From positions 1-53,985 of the forward strand of contig NZ_SNUW01000014.1 in the NCBI RefSeq assembly GCF_004376845.1: DNA of 53,985 nucleotides. The letters are read 5' to 3'. The translations under genes and the position numbers were made by a program. Of this stretch, positions 7,746-21,192 are shown piece by piece. Numbering within the stretch: position 1 is the stretch's first letter; every line of letters begins with the position of its first letter. This stretch comes from Psychromonas algarum (GTDB lineage Bacteria > Pseudomonadota > Gammaproteobacteria > Enterobacterales > Psychromonadaceae). A model generated the notes under the pieces. It was not told the DNA's origin. It worked only from the letters and a program-made list of their open reading frames with translations, and did not search any database.

Positions 7746-8785
7746 GCATTCATCTCAATGAGTTCTCGAATAATGCTCGTTGCATAGCATCCAGCAGGCA
7801 AGTAAAAATCAATTGTCACCTTATTTTCATCTAACCATTGATAATTAAATTTTTCCGGTATTAATAATAAAGGACGACGTTCTTGTTTTAAACCTTCCTT
7901 CGCTAATCCAACTTGTAGTGCTGCAAATGAACTCAAACAATCTAGCTCATACTGTTTTGCATCATCGCATGAAGTTAATTCACCAGCCCCCCATAAAGGC
8001 GCTGTTAAACATACTTCTCGAGTAGTCAAACGTTGTAACGTTTGCTCTGATAAATCAGGTAAAGGAAAAAATGAACGATTAGCAACAAATTGAACACAAT
8101 CACCTAAAAGAGGAGTTGACTGTAAGTTATCACTAATTCGTTGTGAGATAACACAATTAAATAAATAGCTTCTTGCTGCGCTCAAATACATACCTCGTTT
8201 AAAACGATCTTTTACTTTCCGACCATTAAAAAGTTGTAATGCTGCATTAACGTTATGGCCATCAAAGCCAAAACGTTGATTACCAAAATAATTAGGCACA
8301 CCTTGCTGTATTTTATCTAATACTATTTGCAAACTTTCTTTATCAGATACCTCGCGTAGTACAATAGAGAATGAGTTGCCAGTTAAACAACCTGTCCGTA
8401 GTTTTTTATTATGGCGAATCACTTTTAAAATGGTGACCCCTGGTAACTCAAATTCATTAAAATCTGGTGTTACTTTTCCTGGAATATACAAAGAAAACCA
8501 TTGATACGTTTCAGCTTGTCGATCTTTTAAACCAGCATAACTTACATTCTTAGCGGCAATACCTGCGAATTTAGCTAATTGACGCGCTAAATAATCAGTA
8601 TTTTCACCAATTTTTTTAACCCATAAACAAACATGCTCACCTTCACCTGTGAGTTCAAAACCTAAATGCTCTTCTACTTTGAAGTCTTCACAATATTGTT
8701 TAAACCGAGCGGTACAGCTTGGTTTGCCATACAAGTAGTTAAAATCCAATGGATAAATCATTTTCTCTAGCGATACATCGCTCAT
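7742..8785 (-). CDS. truD: tRNA pseudouridine(13) synthase TruD
   Basis: TruD converts U13 of tRNA-Glu to pseudouridine. The 347-residue protein has the catalytic GLKDR motif (Asp at about residue 88) and the NYFGNQRFG block typical of the family. The substrate-pocket segment [14 protein letters not shown] is intact. It overlaps ispF upstream by the TAATG junction and surE downstream. The ispD-ispF-truD-surE order is standard in gammaproteobacteria. Length is as expected. Confidence 0.96.
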   Translation of the reverse strand: MSDVSLEKMIYPLDFNYLYGKPSCTARFKQYCEDFKVEEHLGFELTGEGEHVCLWVKKIGENTDYLARQLAKFAGIAAKNVSYAGLKDRQAETYQWFSLYIPGKVTPDFNEFELPGVTILKVIRHNKKLRTGCLTGNSFSIVLREVSDKESLQIVLDKIQQGVPNYFGNQRFGFDGHNVNAALQLFNGRKVKDRFKRGMYLSAARSYLFNCVISQRISDNLQSTPLLGDCVQFVANRSFFPLPDLSEQTLQRLTTREVCLTAPLWGAGELTSCDDAKQYELDCLSSFAALQVGLAKEGLKQERRPLLLIPEKFNYQWLDENKVTIDFYLPAGCYATSIIRELIEMNA

Positions 8786-9264
8786 TAGGCTTCCTTTAAT
8801 AAGATGACAACAGCGTGTGTTGCGATCCCTTCTTTGCGCCCCATAGGCCCCAATTGTTCAGTGGTTGTTGCTTTGACATTCACATTACCAATGTCTGTAT
8901 TTAATAAACCAGATAACTCACCACGCATTGCATCAATATAAGGAGACATTTTAGGTGCTTGCGCAATAATCGTAATATCTAAATTACCTAATCGATAACC
9001 TTTTGTGATAGCAAGTTGATAGACTTGTGAAAGTAATTTTCGACTATCCACTCCTTTATAAGCAGGATCATTATCAGGGAAATGACGCCCTATATCTCCT
9101 AAGGCTAAGGCCCCTAAAATAGCATCACAAACAGCGTGTATTGCAACATCCCCATCAGAATGAGCAAGTAAACCTTGTTCATAAGGAATTTTTATACCTG
9201 AAATTGTAATTGGGCCTTCACCACCAAACTTATGCACATCATAACCATGACCAATTCGGATCAT
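8785..9264 (-). CDS. ispF: 2-C-methyl-D-erythritol 2,4-cyclodiphosphate synthase IspF
   Basis: IspF closes the cyclodiphosphate ring in the MEP pathway of isoprenoid synthesis. The 159-residue protein has the zinc-site motif GHGYDVHKF at the N-terminus, [13 protein letters not shown], and the C-terminal [15 protein letters not shown] block. All are intact. Its start overlaps the end of ispD by 4 nt (ATGA type), and its stop overlaps the truD start. The next enzyme upstream in the pathway here, IspD, is encoded just before it. Confidence 0.97.
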   Translation of the reverse strand: MIRIGHGYDVHKFGGEGPITISGIKIPYEQGLLAHSDGDVAIHAVCDAILGALALGDIGRHFPDNDPAYKGVDSRKLLSQVYQLAITKGYRLGNLDITIIAQAPKMSPYIDAMRGELSGLLNTDIGNVNVKATTTEQLGPMGRKEGIATHAVVILLKEA

Positions 9265-9965
9265 ATTGTTTCCTTAACTGGGATATTAAATTTAGAAAGG
9301 TAGAATTCAGCTAATAAAAGATCTTCAGCTTGTGTGACTTTTAAGTTATCACTACGTCCTTCAATTATAGTGACATCCCCTCCTACCATCTCAATGGCAG
9401 ATGCTTCATCAGTAATTAAATGCTGATCTTCAATTTTAACAATGGCATCAAGTAACTGTTGGTTTTTAAATAATTGAGGAGTTAAAGCATGCCATAAATT
9501 ATGTCGTTCTACCGTTTGTAAAATGTGATTAGATTGATCACTACGTTTCATAGTGTCACGCACTCTATAAGCTAACATTGCACCACATTTAGCTTTTTTA
9601 ACGTATGCAATAAGCTTATTAATATCAGACAACTGAATACAAGGACGCGCAGCATCATGCACTAATACGTATTCATCAACTGGTAAAATACTTAATGCAT
9701 TAAAAACAGAATCAACTCTTTCTTTACCACCTTCAACCACAACCAATTTAGGGTGTTGAGCTATAGTTAATTGGCTAAACCATTGATCATTTTCAGCAAT
9801 AGAGACAACAACTTTTTTTATCTCAGGGTGTGCTAGAAACGGAGTAATACTATGTTCTATGATTGTTTTATTTAAAATATTTAAATACTGTTTTGGGATC
9901 TCTGTACCAACACGTTTTCCGATCCCAGCTGCAGGGATCACTACTGAAAAAGAAATTTCACTCAT
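9261..9965 (-). CDS. ispD: 2-C-methyl-D-erythritol 4-phosphate cytidylyltransferase IspD
   Basis: IspD transfers CMP to methylerythritol phosphate in the MEP pathway. The 234-residue protein carries the nucleotide-binding loop [18 protein letters not shown] and the VHDAARPC block. TDEASAIE near the C-terminus is also typical. It is preceded by ftsB, 23 bp away on the same strand, and is coupled to ispF downstream. The ftsB-ispD-ispF order matches that in E. coli. Confidence 0.97.
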   Translation of the reverse strand: MSEISFSVVIPAAGIGKRVGTEIPKQYLNILNKTIIEHSITPFLAHPEIKKVVVSIAENDQWFSQLTIAQHPKLVVVEGGKERVDSVFNALSILPVDEYVLVHDAARPCIQLSDINKLIAYVKKAKCGAMLAYRVRDTMKRSDQSNHILQTVERHNLWHALTPQLFKNQQLLDAIVKIEDQHLITDEASAIEMVGGDVTIIEGRSDNLKVTQAEDLLLAEFYLSKFNIPVKETI

Positions 9966-9988
9966 CCGTTATACCTTTCTTGACGCAT

Positions 9989-10270
9989 TTATCTTTCATC
10001 CTTCGGTATAATACGGAAAAATGTTTCGCCCTCTTTAATCAAACCTAATTCATTACGAGCACGTTCTTCTATCGCATTTGTTCCTGTTTTTAAATCATCT
10101 ATTTCAGAAAACATCATTTGATTACGATTTACTAATTCAGCATTTCCAGCTACAGCAATATTTACTTCTTCAACTAACGCTCTATTATCTTGCAGTCCAT
10201 TTTTTCCAAACCAGAGGTGATATTGCAACACAGCAAAAAGAAAAATAAAGATAAATAGCAATAAACGCAT
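9989..10270 (-). CDS. ftsB: Cell division protein FtsB
   Basis: FtsB is a bitopic divisome protein that forms a complex with FtsL and FtsQ in the inner membrane. The 93-residue product has one N-terminal membrane helix (LLLFIFIFLFAVLQYHLWFG). A predicted coiled coil follows, then the family's C-terminal block RARNELGLIKEGETFFRII. Size and position beside ispD are as expected. It heads the minus-strand run down to rpoS. Confidence 0.95.
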   Translation of the reverse strand: MRLLLFIFIFLFAVLQYHLWFGKNGLQDNRALVEEVNIAVAGNAELVNRNQMMFSEIDDLKTGTNAIEERARNELGLIKEGETFFRIIPKDER

Positions 10271-10375
10271 AGTGTTAAACTCAATATAAAAGAAACAATC
10301 ATCCCATATTCATGGGAAAATTAAAATATACCAGACCTGCTAAAATAAATTGATAATCGTCATATGATTAATAAA

Positions 10376-10936
10376 TTATTTCTTCCAGAAAAGTAGCTTT
10401 TGTTCAACGATTGGAAAATGAGGATGAATAAATAACTTATGAGTCATTATCATCGCTACAATCGCTTTGATGACAATCATCTGTTCAATACCTAATAGGT
10501 AATAAGCATATGCGCCAACAAAAGCAGAAAGCAACATAAATGCTTGGAAAAGGCGTAGTTTTTTAACACTTAATGCCGTCAATATAATGGCAAAATCAAC
10601 CCAAGTTAATAACAAACCAAGTGACGGATTAGCAAGATAATCATTAATTGAAAAATACGTCGCATATAATAAAAAGACGACCATAATAACTAATATTGTA
10701 CGAGTAGCTGTAATTGATAATTTAGTAAAATCACAAATATAACGATATAAATTAACACTTCCAACAACAAGGTTTAATAATACCTTTGGCATAACACCAA
10801 TCATAAGGCCCCAAACGACATCATTAACAACAGAAAGAAATGATGCAATCCTCATATTTTTCATTCGATTAAAGACTAATAAAACAATATAGAAGAAGAC
10901 ACTTGTCCATCCAAGTACATCAATTAAATGAGGCAT
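10376..10936 (-). CDS. Multispanning membrane protein, possibly YgjV-like
   Basis: From the ATG at 10936 this is a 186-residue inner-membrane protein with about six hydrophobic segments. The upstream TTG at 10948 is a poorer start, since GGAA lies 7 nt before the ATG. The alternation of short segments (FLSVVNDVVWGLMIG, then LNLVVGSVNLYRY) recalls the Imp-YgjV group of inner-membrane proteins, but I cannot confirm this by eye. Function is unknown. A plausible sigma-70 promoter lies just upstream (10962-10991), so it is likely a single-gene unit. Confidence 0.6.
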   Translation of the reverse strand: MPHLIDVLGWTSVFFYIVLLVFNRMKNMRIASFLSVVNDVVWGLMIGVMPKVLLNLVVGSVNLYRYICDFTKLSITATRTILVIMVVFLLYATYFSINDYLANPSLGLLLTWVDFAIILTALSVKKLRLFQAFMLLSAFVGAYAYYLLGIEQMIVIKAIVAMIMTHKLFIHPHFPIVEQKLLFWKK

Positions 10937-10961
10937 AAATATTTCCAAATAAAACAGCAGA

Positions 10962-10991
10962 TAAATAAATGCCCGCAGTTTACTCTGTCAA
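10962..10991 (-). promoter_or_regulatory. Candidate sigma-70 promoter for the 10376-10936 gene
   Basis: On the minus strand TTGACA (10991-10986) is followed after 18 bp by TATTTA (10967-10962). The -35 box is a perfect consensus and the -10 box is weak. The predicted start would leave a leader of about 20 nt before the ATG. Confidence 0.45.
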
Positions 10992-11123
10992 ACTTCAATA
11001 AGATATAACCTAACATCAATGAAAAGTTATTTTCTAAATACACCTAACGAATAAATTAAAAATCGCTAAATAACACCTCCTAGGCAACTTGTTGCTTCTG
11101 CCTTAATTTACCAAACGATAGGC

Positions 11124-11153
11124 AAAAAAAATCCCCAATCTAAGTTGAGGATT
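11124..11153 (-). terminator. Rho-independent terminator of eno
   Basis: On the minus strand AATCCTCAA-CTTAGA-TTGGGGATT folds into a stem followed by an uninterrupted T-run. It lies about 40 bp beyond the eno stop codon. Confidence 0.8.
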
Positions 11154-11192
11154 TAAATCTTAAAATTTAAAAATCATATTCTATTTAAAGAA

Positions 11193-12506
<1,314 letters not shown>

Positions 12507-12609
12507 TTAGTAAAAATAAGACTTCAAAATTTCTATGAGTTGCCATGTAATTAAGCAACGCTATATTGTGTAATTTTTTAACAAAAAAATGCGATCTGGT
12601 CAACAAAAA

Positions 12610-14262
<1,653 letters not shown>

Positions 14263-14284
14263 TTAACAATGAGAAAAAGAATTC

Positions 14285-14335
14285 TAATACCAATTACACT
14301 CAATAGCAGATCACACCTTAATGTGATTGGTATCA
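14285..14335. repeat. Short palindromic element (MITE-like), copy 2
   Basis: TAATACCAATTACACT at the left and AATGTGATTGGTATCA at the right form an imperfect inverted repeat of about 50 bp. The ends match copy 3 at 16661 (TAATACCAATTACATTAAG) almost exactly. The inner AGATCACA/TGTGATCT-type core is also shared. It lies in the 309-bp gap between mazG and pyrG. Confidence 0.55.
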
Positions 14336-14491
14336 TTTCACCGTAAATAAAAACATGACACAGCAAAAAAACTCAACTTATAAATAAGTAAAGTGTAATT
14401 ATTAAAGTGTGACCGTTTTATCAAAATGGAGAAAATTGAGCATTTAGATGGGATAGTAGTATAACAAGCCCTATTATTTTCGACAAACAAT

Positions 14492-14520
14492 AAAACACTT
14501 TATTGTTAATAAAGTGTTTT
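14492..14520. terminator. Strong hairpin, probable terminator of mazG
   Basis: AAAACACTTTAT and ATAAAGTGTTTT form a near-perfect palindrome of about 12 bp with a short loop, flanked by A/T-rich DNA on both sides. It lies about 40 bp past the mazG stop codon. The following T-run on the minus strand is interrupted (TTTTATTGTTTG), so efficiency is uncertain. Confidence 0.6.
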
Positions 14521-14556
14521 AGAAAAAACTATCTATCGGAAGTGCCTAAAATCACG

Positions 14557-15372
14557 TTATAACTGTTCTTTTTTTACTTCATTCCAGATCGCATCTAATT
14601 CATTTAAAGTACAATCACCCATTTCTTTGCCTGATGCTTTAACATGCTGTTCAACCAAACGAAAACGTGAGGAGAATTTGTGATTGGCTTGATTCAATAC
14701 TTGCTCTGGATTTGCTTTCAAATGACGAACAAGGTTAATATTTGCAAACAATAAATCTCCTAGTTCATCGACAATACGCTCTTTTTGCTCTTCAGCATTT
14801 AAGTCTTTTCGTTTAACTTCCACTAATACTTCATCTATTTCTTCATGAATTTTTGCAATAACTGATTCTAATTCAGTCCAATCAAATCCAACACTCGCCA
14901 CGCGCTTTTGAATCTTATATGCGCGAGTCATAGCAGGTAAAGCTAATGGGATATTATCTAAAATACTTTCTTCTACGTTCAATGATTGTGCTTTTTTAAG
15001 GCGCTCTTTTTCTTTCTCTGCTTCCCAATTTGCATTGATTTCTTCATCAGTTGTAAACTCCGAAGTAGAAAACACATGTGGATGCCGACGAATTAACTTT
15101 TCATTTAAGACTGCGAGAATGTCGTCAAATTCAAAGAGTTCTTGTTCTTTAGCCATTTGCGCATAAAACACAACTTGAAATAATAAATCTCCTAATTCAC
15201 CTTTCAGATCATCAAAATCTTTATTCGCAATAGCATCAGCGACTTCATAGGCTTCTTCAATGGTATGTGGAACGACACTATCGAAAGTTTGTTTTAAATC
15301 CCACGGACAACCTATTTTCGGTGTTCTTAATTGCTCCATGATGGATAATAATTGGGTTAAGTTTGCTGACAT
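14557..15372 (-). CDS. mazG: Nucleoside triphosphate pyrophosphohydrolase MazG
   Basis: MazG hydrolyses nucleoside triphosphates to monophosphates and pyrophosphate and is linked to housekeeping of aberrant nucleotides and to stress survival. The 271-residue protein has the usual tandem MazG domains. The first contains CPWDLKQTFDSVVPHTIEEAYE and KGELGDLLFQVVFYAQMA. The second contains EEIDEVLVEVKR and RIVDELGDLLFANINLVRHL. The acidic metal-binding clusters (EExxE and ExxD) are present in both. It begins 30 bp after the end of csdA on the same strand. Confidence 0.96.
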   Translation of the reverse strand: MSANLTQLLSIMEQLRTPKIGCPWDLKQTFDSVVPHTIEEAYEVADAIANKDFDDLKGELGDLLFQVVFYAQMAKEQELFEFDDILAVLNEKLIRRHPHVFSTSEFTTDEEINANWEAEKEKERLKKAQSLNVEESILDNIPLALPAMTRAYKIQKRVASVGFDWTELESVIAKIHEEIDEVLVEVKRKDLNAEEQKERIVDELGDLLFANINLVRHLKANPEQVLNQANHKFSSRFRLVEQHVKASGKEMGDCTLNELDAIWNEVKKEQL

Positions 15373-15402
15373 AATAATTCCTAAAAACGATAATTCGAAA
15401 GA

Positions 15403-16635
15403 TTAATCCACTAATAATGCAATCACTTTTTTCAAGGCTTCAATAAACATCTTCGCTTCATCTAAGGTGTTATAAATAGAGAAAGAGACTCTGATCGTCC
15501 CATTACAATTCAATGCAGACATTAATGGCATTGCACAATGAGTCCCACTTCGAACAGCAATTCCTTGTGCATTTAATAACATAGCGATGTCTGCGCTGTG
15601 TTCATTTTTTACGATAAAACTAATGGATCCCGATTTATAAGCGCCTTTTGCAAACACCTCTATTTCAGATATTTGCGACAATGCGTTTTCGGTATATTCG
15701 ATTAATCTTAATTCATGTTGTTGGCTGGCAATAGCATCTAATTCATTCATAAAATCAATAGCAGCACCTAATCCTATCGCACCTGCGATGTTGGGTGTGC
15801 CAGCCTCATATTTAAAAGGTAGTTGATTGTAAGAGCTTTCTTCAAAAGTCACCGTTTTGATCATTTCACCACCGCCCTGCCACACAGGAAGTTGATCTAA
15901 TAAATCATACTTACCATACAACACACCAACACCCGTCGGACCATATAGCTTATGCCCAGAAAACAGGTAAAAATCACAATCTAATTGCTGTACATCAACG
16001 CCTATATGAGCAATAGCTTGAGCCCCATCAATCATCACTTTTGCATCAAACTGATGTGCTAAATCAATTATCTCTTTAATCGGATTAACAATACCTAATG
16101 CATTGGACACATGAGCAACGGTAACTATCTTAGTTTTATTTGAAAGTAATTGTTGATAGGCGTGAATATCTAAAGCATGCTCATCAGTTAATGGGATCAC
16201 CTTGATAATCGCACCTGTTTGCTTAGCAAGTATTTGCCAAGGCACAATATTAGCGTGATGCTCTATAGCACTAATGATGATTTCATCACCTACATTTAAT
16301 TGCTCTGCAAACACATTCGCTAATAGGTTAAACCCTTCAGTGGTACCTTTAGTCCAAATAATCTCTTGTGAACGTTTAGCGTTAATAAAGTGTTGTACTT
16401 TTTCACGGCTTTGTTCAAATAACTGAGTTGCTTGATTACTCAGCGTATGGCTAGATCGATGAACATTAGCATTACTTGTTTGGTAGTAATGACAAATAGC
16501 ATCAATGACTAATTGAGGTTTCTGAGTGGTGGCAGCATTATCAAGATATATAAGCGCATGCTCATTCACTTGTTGATCTAAAATGGGGAATTGGCGACGT
16601 AATTGCTCAATATAAAGATCTGAAATCACGGGCAC
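15403..16635 (-). CDS. csdA: Cysteine desulfurase, CsdA/SufS group
   Basis: This PLP enzyme removes sulfur from cysteine as a protein persulfide for Fe-S cluster or other sulfur transfer. The 410-residue protein has YLDNAATTQKP, the PLP lysine in FSGHKLYGPTG (K229) and the active-site Cys in VRSGTHCAMPL (C367). These are type II desulfurase features. The short Cys loop fits both CsdA and SufS. No suf genes or csdE are adjacent, so CsdA is a best guess rather than a firm call. It may be cotranscribed with mazG, 30 bp downstream. Confidence 0.85.
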   Translation of the reverse strand: MPVISDLYIEQLRRQFPILDQQVNEHALIYLDNAATTQKPQLVIDAICHYYQTSNANVHRSSHTLSNQATQLFEQSREKVQHFINAKRSQEIIWTKGTTEGFNLLANVFAEQLNVGDEIIISAIEHHANIVPWQILAKQTGAIIKVIPLTDEHALDIHAYQQLLSNKTKIVTVAHVSNALGIVNPIKEIIDLAHQFDAKVMIDGAQAIAHIGVDVQQLDCDFYLFSGHKLYGPTGVGVLYGKYDLLDQLPVWQGGGEMIKTVTFEESSYNQLPFKYEAGTPNIAGAIGLGAAIDFMNELDAIASQQHELRLIEYTENALSQISEIEVFAKGAYKSGSISFIVKNEHSADIAMLLNAQGIAVRSGTHCAMPLMSALNCNGTIRVSFSIYNTLDEAKMFIEALKKVIALLVD

Positions 16636-16660
16636 CTCTTATAAAAAATAAGAAAACAAA

Positions 16661-16824
16661 TAATACCAATTACATTAAGTATGTGATCTAAGTTTTACAC
16701 AGAAAAAACAATTCAATTCGAGACATAAATTTCGTAAACGTTTGTTCCATTTACGAAATTTATAATAAAGAAGTGATTTTTTTAACCAGTAAAATAGATC
16801 CGCTATTTACTGCGATTTGTATAA
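16661..16824. repeat. MITE-like element with internal 14-bp palindrome, copy 3
   Basis: The left end TAATACCAATTACATTAAG and the right end (minus strand TTATACAAATCGCAGTAAA) are imperfect inverted repeats. About 21 of 31 positions match when the outer arms, including a shared TAGATC, are aligned by eye. In the centre ATAAATTTCGTAAA (16725-16738) and TTTACGAAATTTAT (16750-16763) form a perfect 14-bp inverted repeat. The element fills most of the gap between csdA and pdxJ. No coding frame is seen inside it. Confidence 0.55.
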
Positions 16825-16888
16825 TATAAGGAATAGAAATTGCTAACTGTAAATTAATAGCTATTCACAATTGGCAAGTGATTAATAC

Positions 16889-17629
16889 TTAAAGACTTTG
16901 ATTACGCCCTTCAACCATTAAACGTTTCATTTCACTCACTGCAGTAGAGAAGCCATCAACTAATGCTCTAGCAACAATTGCATGGCCAATATTTAATTCG
17001 ATAATTTCAGGTAATGCTGCAATTGCTTTAACATTATGGTAATTCAAACCATGCCCTGCGTTTACCTTAATCCCAGCTTGATGCCCATAAGTTGCAGCTT
17101 TAGCAACTCGAGCTAATTCTGCTGCTTGAATGTCTTCATTTTTAGCATCTGCATACTGCCCTGTATGTAACTCTACATAAGCCGCTTTCATTTTTACTGC
17201 TGCATCGATCTGAGCTTCTTCAGGATCAATAAATAAACTAACTTGAATGTTAGCTGCATTTAAACGACTTACAGCATCAGCAATTTTATCGAAATTACCT
17301 ACGACATCTAAACCACCTTCAGTGGTTAACTCTTCACGTTTTTCAGGTACTAAACAAACAAAAGCAGGTTTAGTTTTAATTGCAATCTCAACCATTTCTT
17401 CAGTGACTGCCATTTCTAGATTCATTCGAGTTTGTAATGTTTGAGCAAGCACCGCAACATCACGATCATGAATATGACGGCGATCTTCACGAAGATGAAT
17501 AGTGATCCCATCAGCCCCAGAGGTTTCAGCCACAGCTGCTAAATGTGCAGGCTCTGGGTAACATGTACCACGTGCATTACGAAGTGTTGCAACATGGTCG
17601 ATATTCACGCCCAATAATATTTTGCTCAT
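16889..17629 (-). CDS. pdxJ: Pyridoxine 5'-phosphate synthase PdxJ
   Basis: PdxJ condenses 1-deoxyxylulose 5-phosphate with 3-amino-2-oxopropyl phosphate to give pyridoxine 5'-phosphate. The protein starts [18 protein letters not shown], the family signature, and has [23 protein letters not shown] and the C-terminal [11 protein letters not shown]. The start at 17629 (MSKILLG, 246 residues) is chosen because AAAGGAAAG lies just before it; an in-frame upstream extension has no support. It ends the lepA-lepB-rnc-era-recO-pdxJ string. acpS, the usual next gene in E. coli, is absent here. Confidence 0.97.
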   Translation of the reverse strand: MSKILLGVNIDHVATLRNARGTCYPEPAHLAAVAETSGADGITIHLREDRRHIHDRDVAVLAQTLQTRMNLEMAVTEEMVEIAIKTKPAFVCLVPEKREELTTEGGLDVVGNFDKIADAVSRLNAANIQVSLFIDPEEAQIDAAVKMKAAYVELHTGQYADAKNEDIQAAELARVAKAATYGHQAGIKVNAGHGLNYHNVKAIAALPEIIELNIGHAIVARALVDGFSTAVSEMKRLMVEGRNQSL

Positions 17630-17677
17630 GCTCTTTCCTTTATTCTCTTTAATTGTCCGCAAACGATTTATTACAAG

Positions 17678-18379
17678 TTATTTACTTGCGAATAAAGTGC
17701 GGCTATGTAACGGTTTATCACCTAATAATTCGGCCAATGCTTGACGACAAAAACGCTTAGCCATTTTTAATGTTGTATCTGTATCAAGTTTACGTTGCGA
17801 TAAGTTAATAATGTCTTCACCATCATAAACGTGTTGAGGGTTACAAATAGCTTGTTTAGCAAAGAACCCGAGTTGTTGCTTATATTGATATTGAAAACCT
17901 GACTCTATGAGTTCATCGCTATAAACATCACGATCGAAGTTAACGCCATAACCCAGTGTTTCTAATAAGGTAAGCTCAAAAAGACGCAATGCTTTTTGTG
18001 GATCATCATCACGAGCAATACTAATTAATGTACGCTGATAACATTCGAACAAACCATCGCAGGCAGTTTCTGCTTGTAACAACCGATACAATAACTCATT
18101 GATATACATAGCAATATACAATCTTTGTCCATGCAATGGGACAACCTGAGTCTGTGCTTCTAATGACTTAACTGTTTTTAAACTTCCTCGACCAAAGTAA
18201 CTCGCCAGTAATAATGTAAAAGGTTGCGCCATACCACGCTTCATGCGTGTACTACTACGCCCACCTTTAAACACTAAACTTACCTTACCTATATCTTGAC
18301 AGAACAGATCAACTATCTGACTCGTTTCACCATAAGGACGGCGATGTAATATAAAAGCATTGTGGCACTCAATAGACAT
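17678..18379 (-). CDS. recO: DNA repair protein RecO
   Basis: RecO works with RecF and RecR to load RecA at gaps and anneals SSB-coated strands. The 233-residue protein begins with an OB-fold region (AFILHRRPYGETSQIVDLF) and FKGGRSS, followed by the helical C-terminal half that contains YINELLYRLL and FELTLLETLGYG. These are typical of the family. No zinc cysteine cluster is seen, as in many enteric RecO proteins. It lies 79 bp after era, with a hairpin in between. Confidence 0.95.
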   Translation of the reverse strand: MSIECHNAFILHRRPYGETSQIVDLFCQDIGKVSLVFKGGRSSTRMKRGMAQPFTLLLASYFGRGSLKTVKSLEAQTQVVPLHGQRLYIAMYINELLYRLLQAETACDGLFECYQRTLISIARDDDPQKALRLFELTLLETLGYGVNFDRDVYSDELIESGFQYQYKQQLGFFAKQAICNPQHVYDGEDIINLSQRKLDTDTTLKMAKRFCRQALAELLGDKPLHSRTLFASK

Positions 18380-18418
18380 AAATTACGCCATCATTAACAA
18401 CTAAAACAATAGTTGGGC

Positions 18419-18445
18419 TGTTAGTTCCTAATAAAAGAACTAACA
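18419..18445. other. Intercistronic hairpin between era and recO
   Basis: TGTTAGTTC (18419-18427) and GAACTAACA (18437-18445) form a perfect 9-bp stem with a 9-nt loop. No T-run follows on the minus strand, so it is probably an mRNA structure rather than a terminator. Confidence 0.4.
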
Positions 18446-18458
18446 AGAATACTACGCT

Positions 18459-19361
18459 CTAACCGTTATAATCATCACCATAACCCAGTGAGCGTAATGC
18501 ACGATCATCATCCGCCCAACCAGACTTCACTTTCACCCAGATTTCTAAAAATACTTTTGAATCAAATAATTCTTCCATATCAATTCGTGCATTTTTACCT
18601 ATTGCTTTTAGTTTTTCGCCTTTATTACCAATCACCATACGTTTTTGGCCTTCGCGCTCAACTAAAATCAAGGCATTAATGTGTAATAAACCATTCGCTT
18701 TTTGCTTAAATTGTTCAATTTCAACAGTGACTGAATACGGTAATTCGTCACCTAAAAAGCGCATTAATTTTTCACGTACAATTTCAGATGCCATAAAACG
18801 AGAAGAACGATCGGTGATGTAATCATCTGGAAAGTAGAATTCAGATTCAGGTAAAACAGCTTTTGCCCATTCACGGATTTTTTCAACGTTATCACCAGAC
18901 TTAGCTGACATCGGTAAAATATGAGCAAAATTATAAAGCTTACCGATCTTTTGTAGATGCGGTAATAATAGTTCTTTATCTTCTACGTTATCAATTTTAT
19001 TAACCGCAAGAATAACCGGGCATTTTAAGTATTCAAATTTTCTTAATACCATCTCATCATCAGCATTCCAATTTGTACCTTCAACAACAAATACAATCAT
19101 TTCAACATCATTAATTGAACTTGATGCAGCACGGTTCATTAAACGGTTAATGGCACGTTTTTCTTCAATATGTAATCCGGGTGTATCAACAAAAATTGTT
19201 TGATAATCACCATCAGTATCAATACCTAAAATACGATGACGTGTTGTTTGTGCTTTACGCGAAGTAATACTTACTTTTTGTCCAAGTAATGCATTAATTA
19301 GAGTCGACTTTCCTACATTAGGGCGCCCGACGATGGCAACTAGGCCACATTTTTGAGTCAT
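18459..19361 (-). CDS. era: GTPase Era
   Basis: Era is an essential GTPase that binds 16S rRNA during 30S assembly. The 300-residue protein has G1 [10 protein letters not shown]3 DTPGLH, G4 NKID and the C-terminal KH domain with [17 protein letters not shown]. The effector region [13 protein letters not shown] is also typical. It follows rnc by 70 bp, as in the E. coli rnc-era-recO operon, where RNase III autoregulates the transcript. Confidence 0.98.
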   Translation of the reverse strand: MTQKCGLVAIVGRPNVGKSTLINALLGQKVSITSRKAQTTRHRILGIDTDGDYQTIFVDTPGLHIEEKRAINRLMNRAASSSINDVEMIVFVVEGTNWNADDEMVLRKFEYLKCPVILAVNKIDNVEDKELLLPHLQKIGKLYNFAHILPMSAKSGDNVEKIREWAKAVLPESEFYFPDDYITDRSSRFMASEIVREKLMRFLGDELPYSVTVEIEQFKQKANGLLHINALILVEREGQKRMVIGNKGEKLKAIGKNARIDMEELFDSKVFLEIWVKVKSGWADDDRALRSLGYGDDYNG

Positions 19362-19431
19362 TATTTAGCTCCTAAATAGATCAAAGTTAAAGTGAAGAAT
19401 ACAGGTAAATAAATACTATTTAGTAATAACA

Positions 19432-20118
19432 TTATTGTTCACCTAATAATGCAGTTAGCATAGATTGAGCAGCAACTTGTTCCGCTTTACGACGACTAGT
19501 TCCTTTACCCTGTACCGCTTGCATGCCTTCAATAGTGCAACTCATCGTAAATTGTTGATTGTGAGCCTCACCTTTAACATCCAGTACTTCATAAAGTGGT
19601 AATGCTTGCTTGCGAGATTGTAAATGTTCTTGTAATCGGGTTTTAGGATCTTTTTGACTAATCCCTGGTTTGATTGTGTTAAGGCGGCTATCAAACCAAT
19701 TTAATACTAACTTATTCGCTGTATCGATATTTGAATCTAAAAAAACAGCACCAATAATTGCTTCGACACCATCGGCAATAATAGAATCGCGACGAAAGCC
19801 ACCGCTTTTTAATTCGCCAGGACCTAAAATTAGGCAGTCACTTAAGACAAATTCACGCCCTACTTCAGATAACATTTTTCCACAAACTAAGGTTGCACGC
19901 ATACGGCTTAAATCACCTTCATCAACTTTAGGAAAACGTTTATATAAATCTGTTGATATAGCAAAACTTAAAATAGAATCACCTAAAAATTCCAAACGCT
20001 CATTATGGTCACCTAATGCACTGCGATGTGTAAGCGCTTGCTTCAACAATGAAAAGTCAGAGAACTGATAACCAATTCGTTTTTCTAATCGCTTTAATTC
20101 TTCTTCTTTCATGTTCAT
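19432..20118 (-). CDS. rnc: Ribonuclease III
   Basis: RNase III cleaves double-stranded RNA, including pre-rRNA and many mRNAs. The 228-residue protein has the catalytic signature [11 protein letters not shown] and the second acidic site ([13 protein letters not shown]), then a C-terminal double-stranded RNA-binding domain ending in [16 protein letters not shown]. The ATG overlaps the lepB stop in an ATGA junction, which decides the start. Codons for rRNA maturation partners Era and RecO follow in the same unit. Confidence 0.98.
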   Translation of the reverse strand: MNMKEEELKRLEKRIGYQFSDFSLLKQALTHRSALGDHNERLEFLGDSILSFAISTDLYKRFPKVDEGDLSRMRATLVCGKMLSEVGREFVLSDCLILGPGELKSGGFRRDSIIADGVEAIIGAVFLDSNIDTANKLVLNWFDSRLNTIKPGISQKDPKTRLQEHLQSRKQALPLYEVLDVKGEAHNQQFTMSCTIEGMQAVQGKGTSRRKAEQVAAQSMLTALLGEQ

Positions 20119-21035
20119 TTAATACTACCTATACGCTCAAAACGCACATTGCTTGGCACCCAATTTGGTAAGAAACTATCAGCACCACGATCAAATTCAA
20201 AGCTGATCCATTTTGCAACTGCTTTACCTACAAGATTACGTTCAGGAACAAATCCCCAGTAACGACTATCTCGGCTATTATCTCTGTTATCACCCATTAC
20301 AAAATAATTACCTTCAGGAACAACCCACTCATAAGCATAAGTAGCAACATCTTTTTGCTGATAATAAGCAGCTACCTGATCGCGTCGAGATGGATTAATC
20401 AATAACTGATGCGCACCTTTGCCCAAAATTTCACTATAAACATCCATTAATCCATTTTCATGTTTAAAGCTTTCTTGTCCTAAGAAATTCATATCTAGTT
20501 TTTTATAATCACCACAAGTTGCTTCACCGCAGGCTGGTATTAAATATAATTGTTTGTCTTTGTAGACAATACGGTCACCAGGCAAACCAACAACGCGTTT
20601 AATAAAATCAACTCGTTGATCTTCTGGGTATTTAAAAACAGCAACGTCACCACGCTCAGGTGTGCCTGTTGGTATGATAGTATTTTGCCAAATAGGCTCT
20701 TTAATCCCATATGAGAATTTCTCTACAAGAATAAAATCACCCACCAGCAATGTAGGCATCATTGAACCTGATGGAATTTGGAATGGCTCATAAATAAATG
20801 AACGTAATACAAAAACAATGGCTATAACGGGAAATAAACTACGCGCGTTTTCAACGATTGGATTTTCAGGATACATTTTAGCTAAGGTTTTATCATCTAA
20901 AGGGACTTCAGATTTTTCTTGTAATGCTTGATAAGCGAGCTTACGTTTTTTAGCCCATTTCACTTTATCAATAACCCACACTATCCCGGTGACTAAAGTT
21001 AAAAGAACTAATATTAATGCAAATGAATTTGCCAT
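20115..21035 (-). CDS. lepB: Signal peptidase I
   Basis: LepB removes Sec and Tat signal peptides at the outer face of the inner membrane. The 306-residue protein has two N-terminal membrane helices (about residues 4-22 and 67-84). The catalytic Ser is in SGSMMPTL (S91) and the Lys in [11 protein letters not shown] (K146). The C-terminal [14 protein letters not shown] block is intact. A pair of cysteines ([10 protein letters not shown]) lies in the periplasmic domain. It is 157 bp downstream of lepA and coupled to rnc. Confidence 0.97.
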   Translation of the reverse strand: MANSFALILVLLTLVTGIVWVIDKVKWAKKRKLAYQALQEKSEVPLDDKTLAKMYPENPIVENARSLFPVIAIVFVLRSFIYEPFQIPSGSMMPTLLVGDFILVEKFSYGIKEPIWQNTIIPTGTPERGDVAVFKYPEDQRVDFIKRVVGLPGDRIVYKDKQLYLIPACGEATCGDYKKLDMNFLGQESFKHENGLMDVYSEILGKGAHQLLINPSRRDQVAAYYQQKDVATYAYEWVVPEGNYFVMGDNRDNSRDSRYWGFVPERNLVGKAVAKWISFEFDRGADSFLPNWVPSNVRFERIGSIK

Positions 21036-21192
21036 TTGGTTTCCTATCTATTTTATAAATCAGATTACTTAATTTTTTCACTAATAAATTAGTGACATTT
21101 AAATAATATGACTCATTGAAATTTAAATGCGCCACTGAATACCAGCGCATTACAAAGCTATTAGTAAAACTCTACTGCCTAATAGTCAATAA

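Noticed and set aside
19670-20068. Open frame of 132 codons antisense to rnc
   Set aside because: It lies inside RNase III, whose reading frame is unmistakable, and the antisense translation shows nothing family-like.
21078-21095. 8-bp hairpin between lepA and lepB as a terminator
   Set aside because: TCACTAAT/ATTAGTGA pairs well, but on the minus strand it is followed by A residues rather than T residues.
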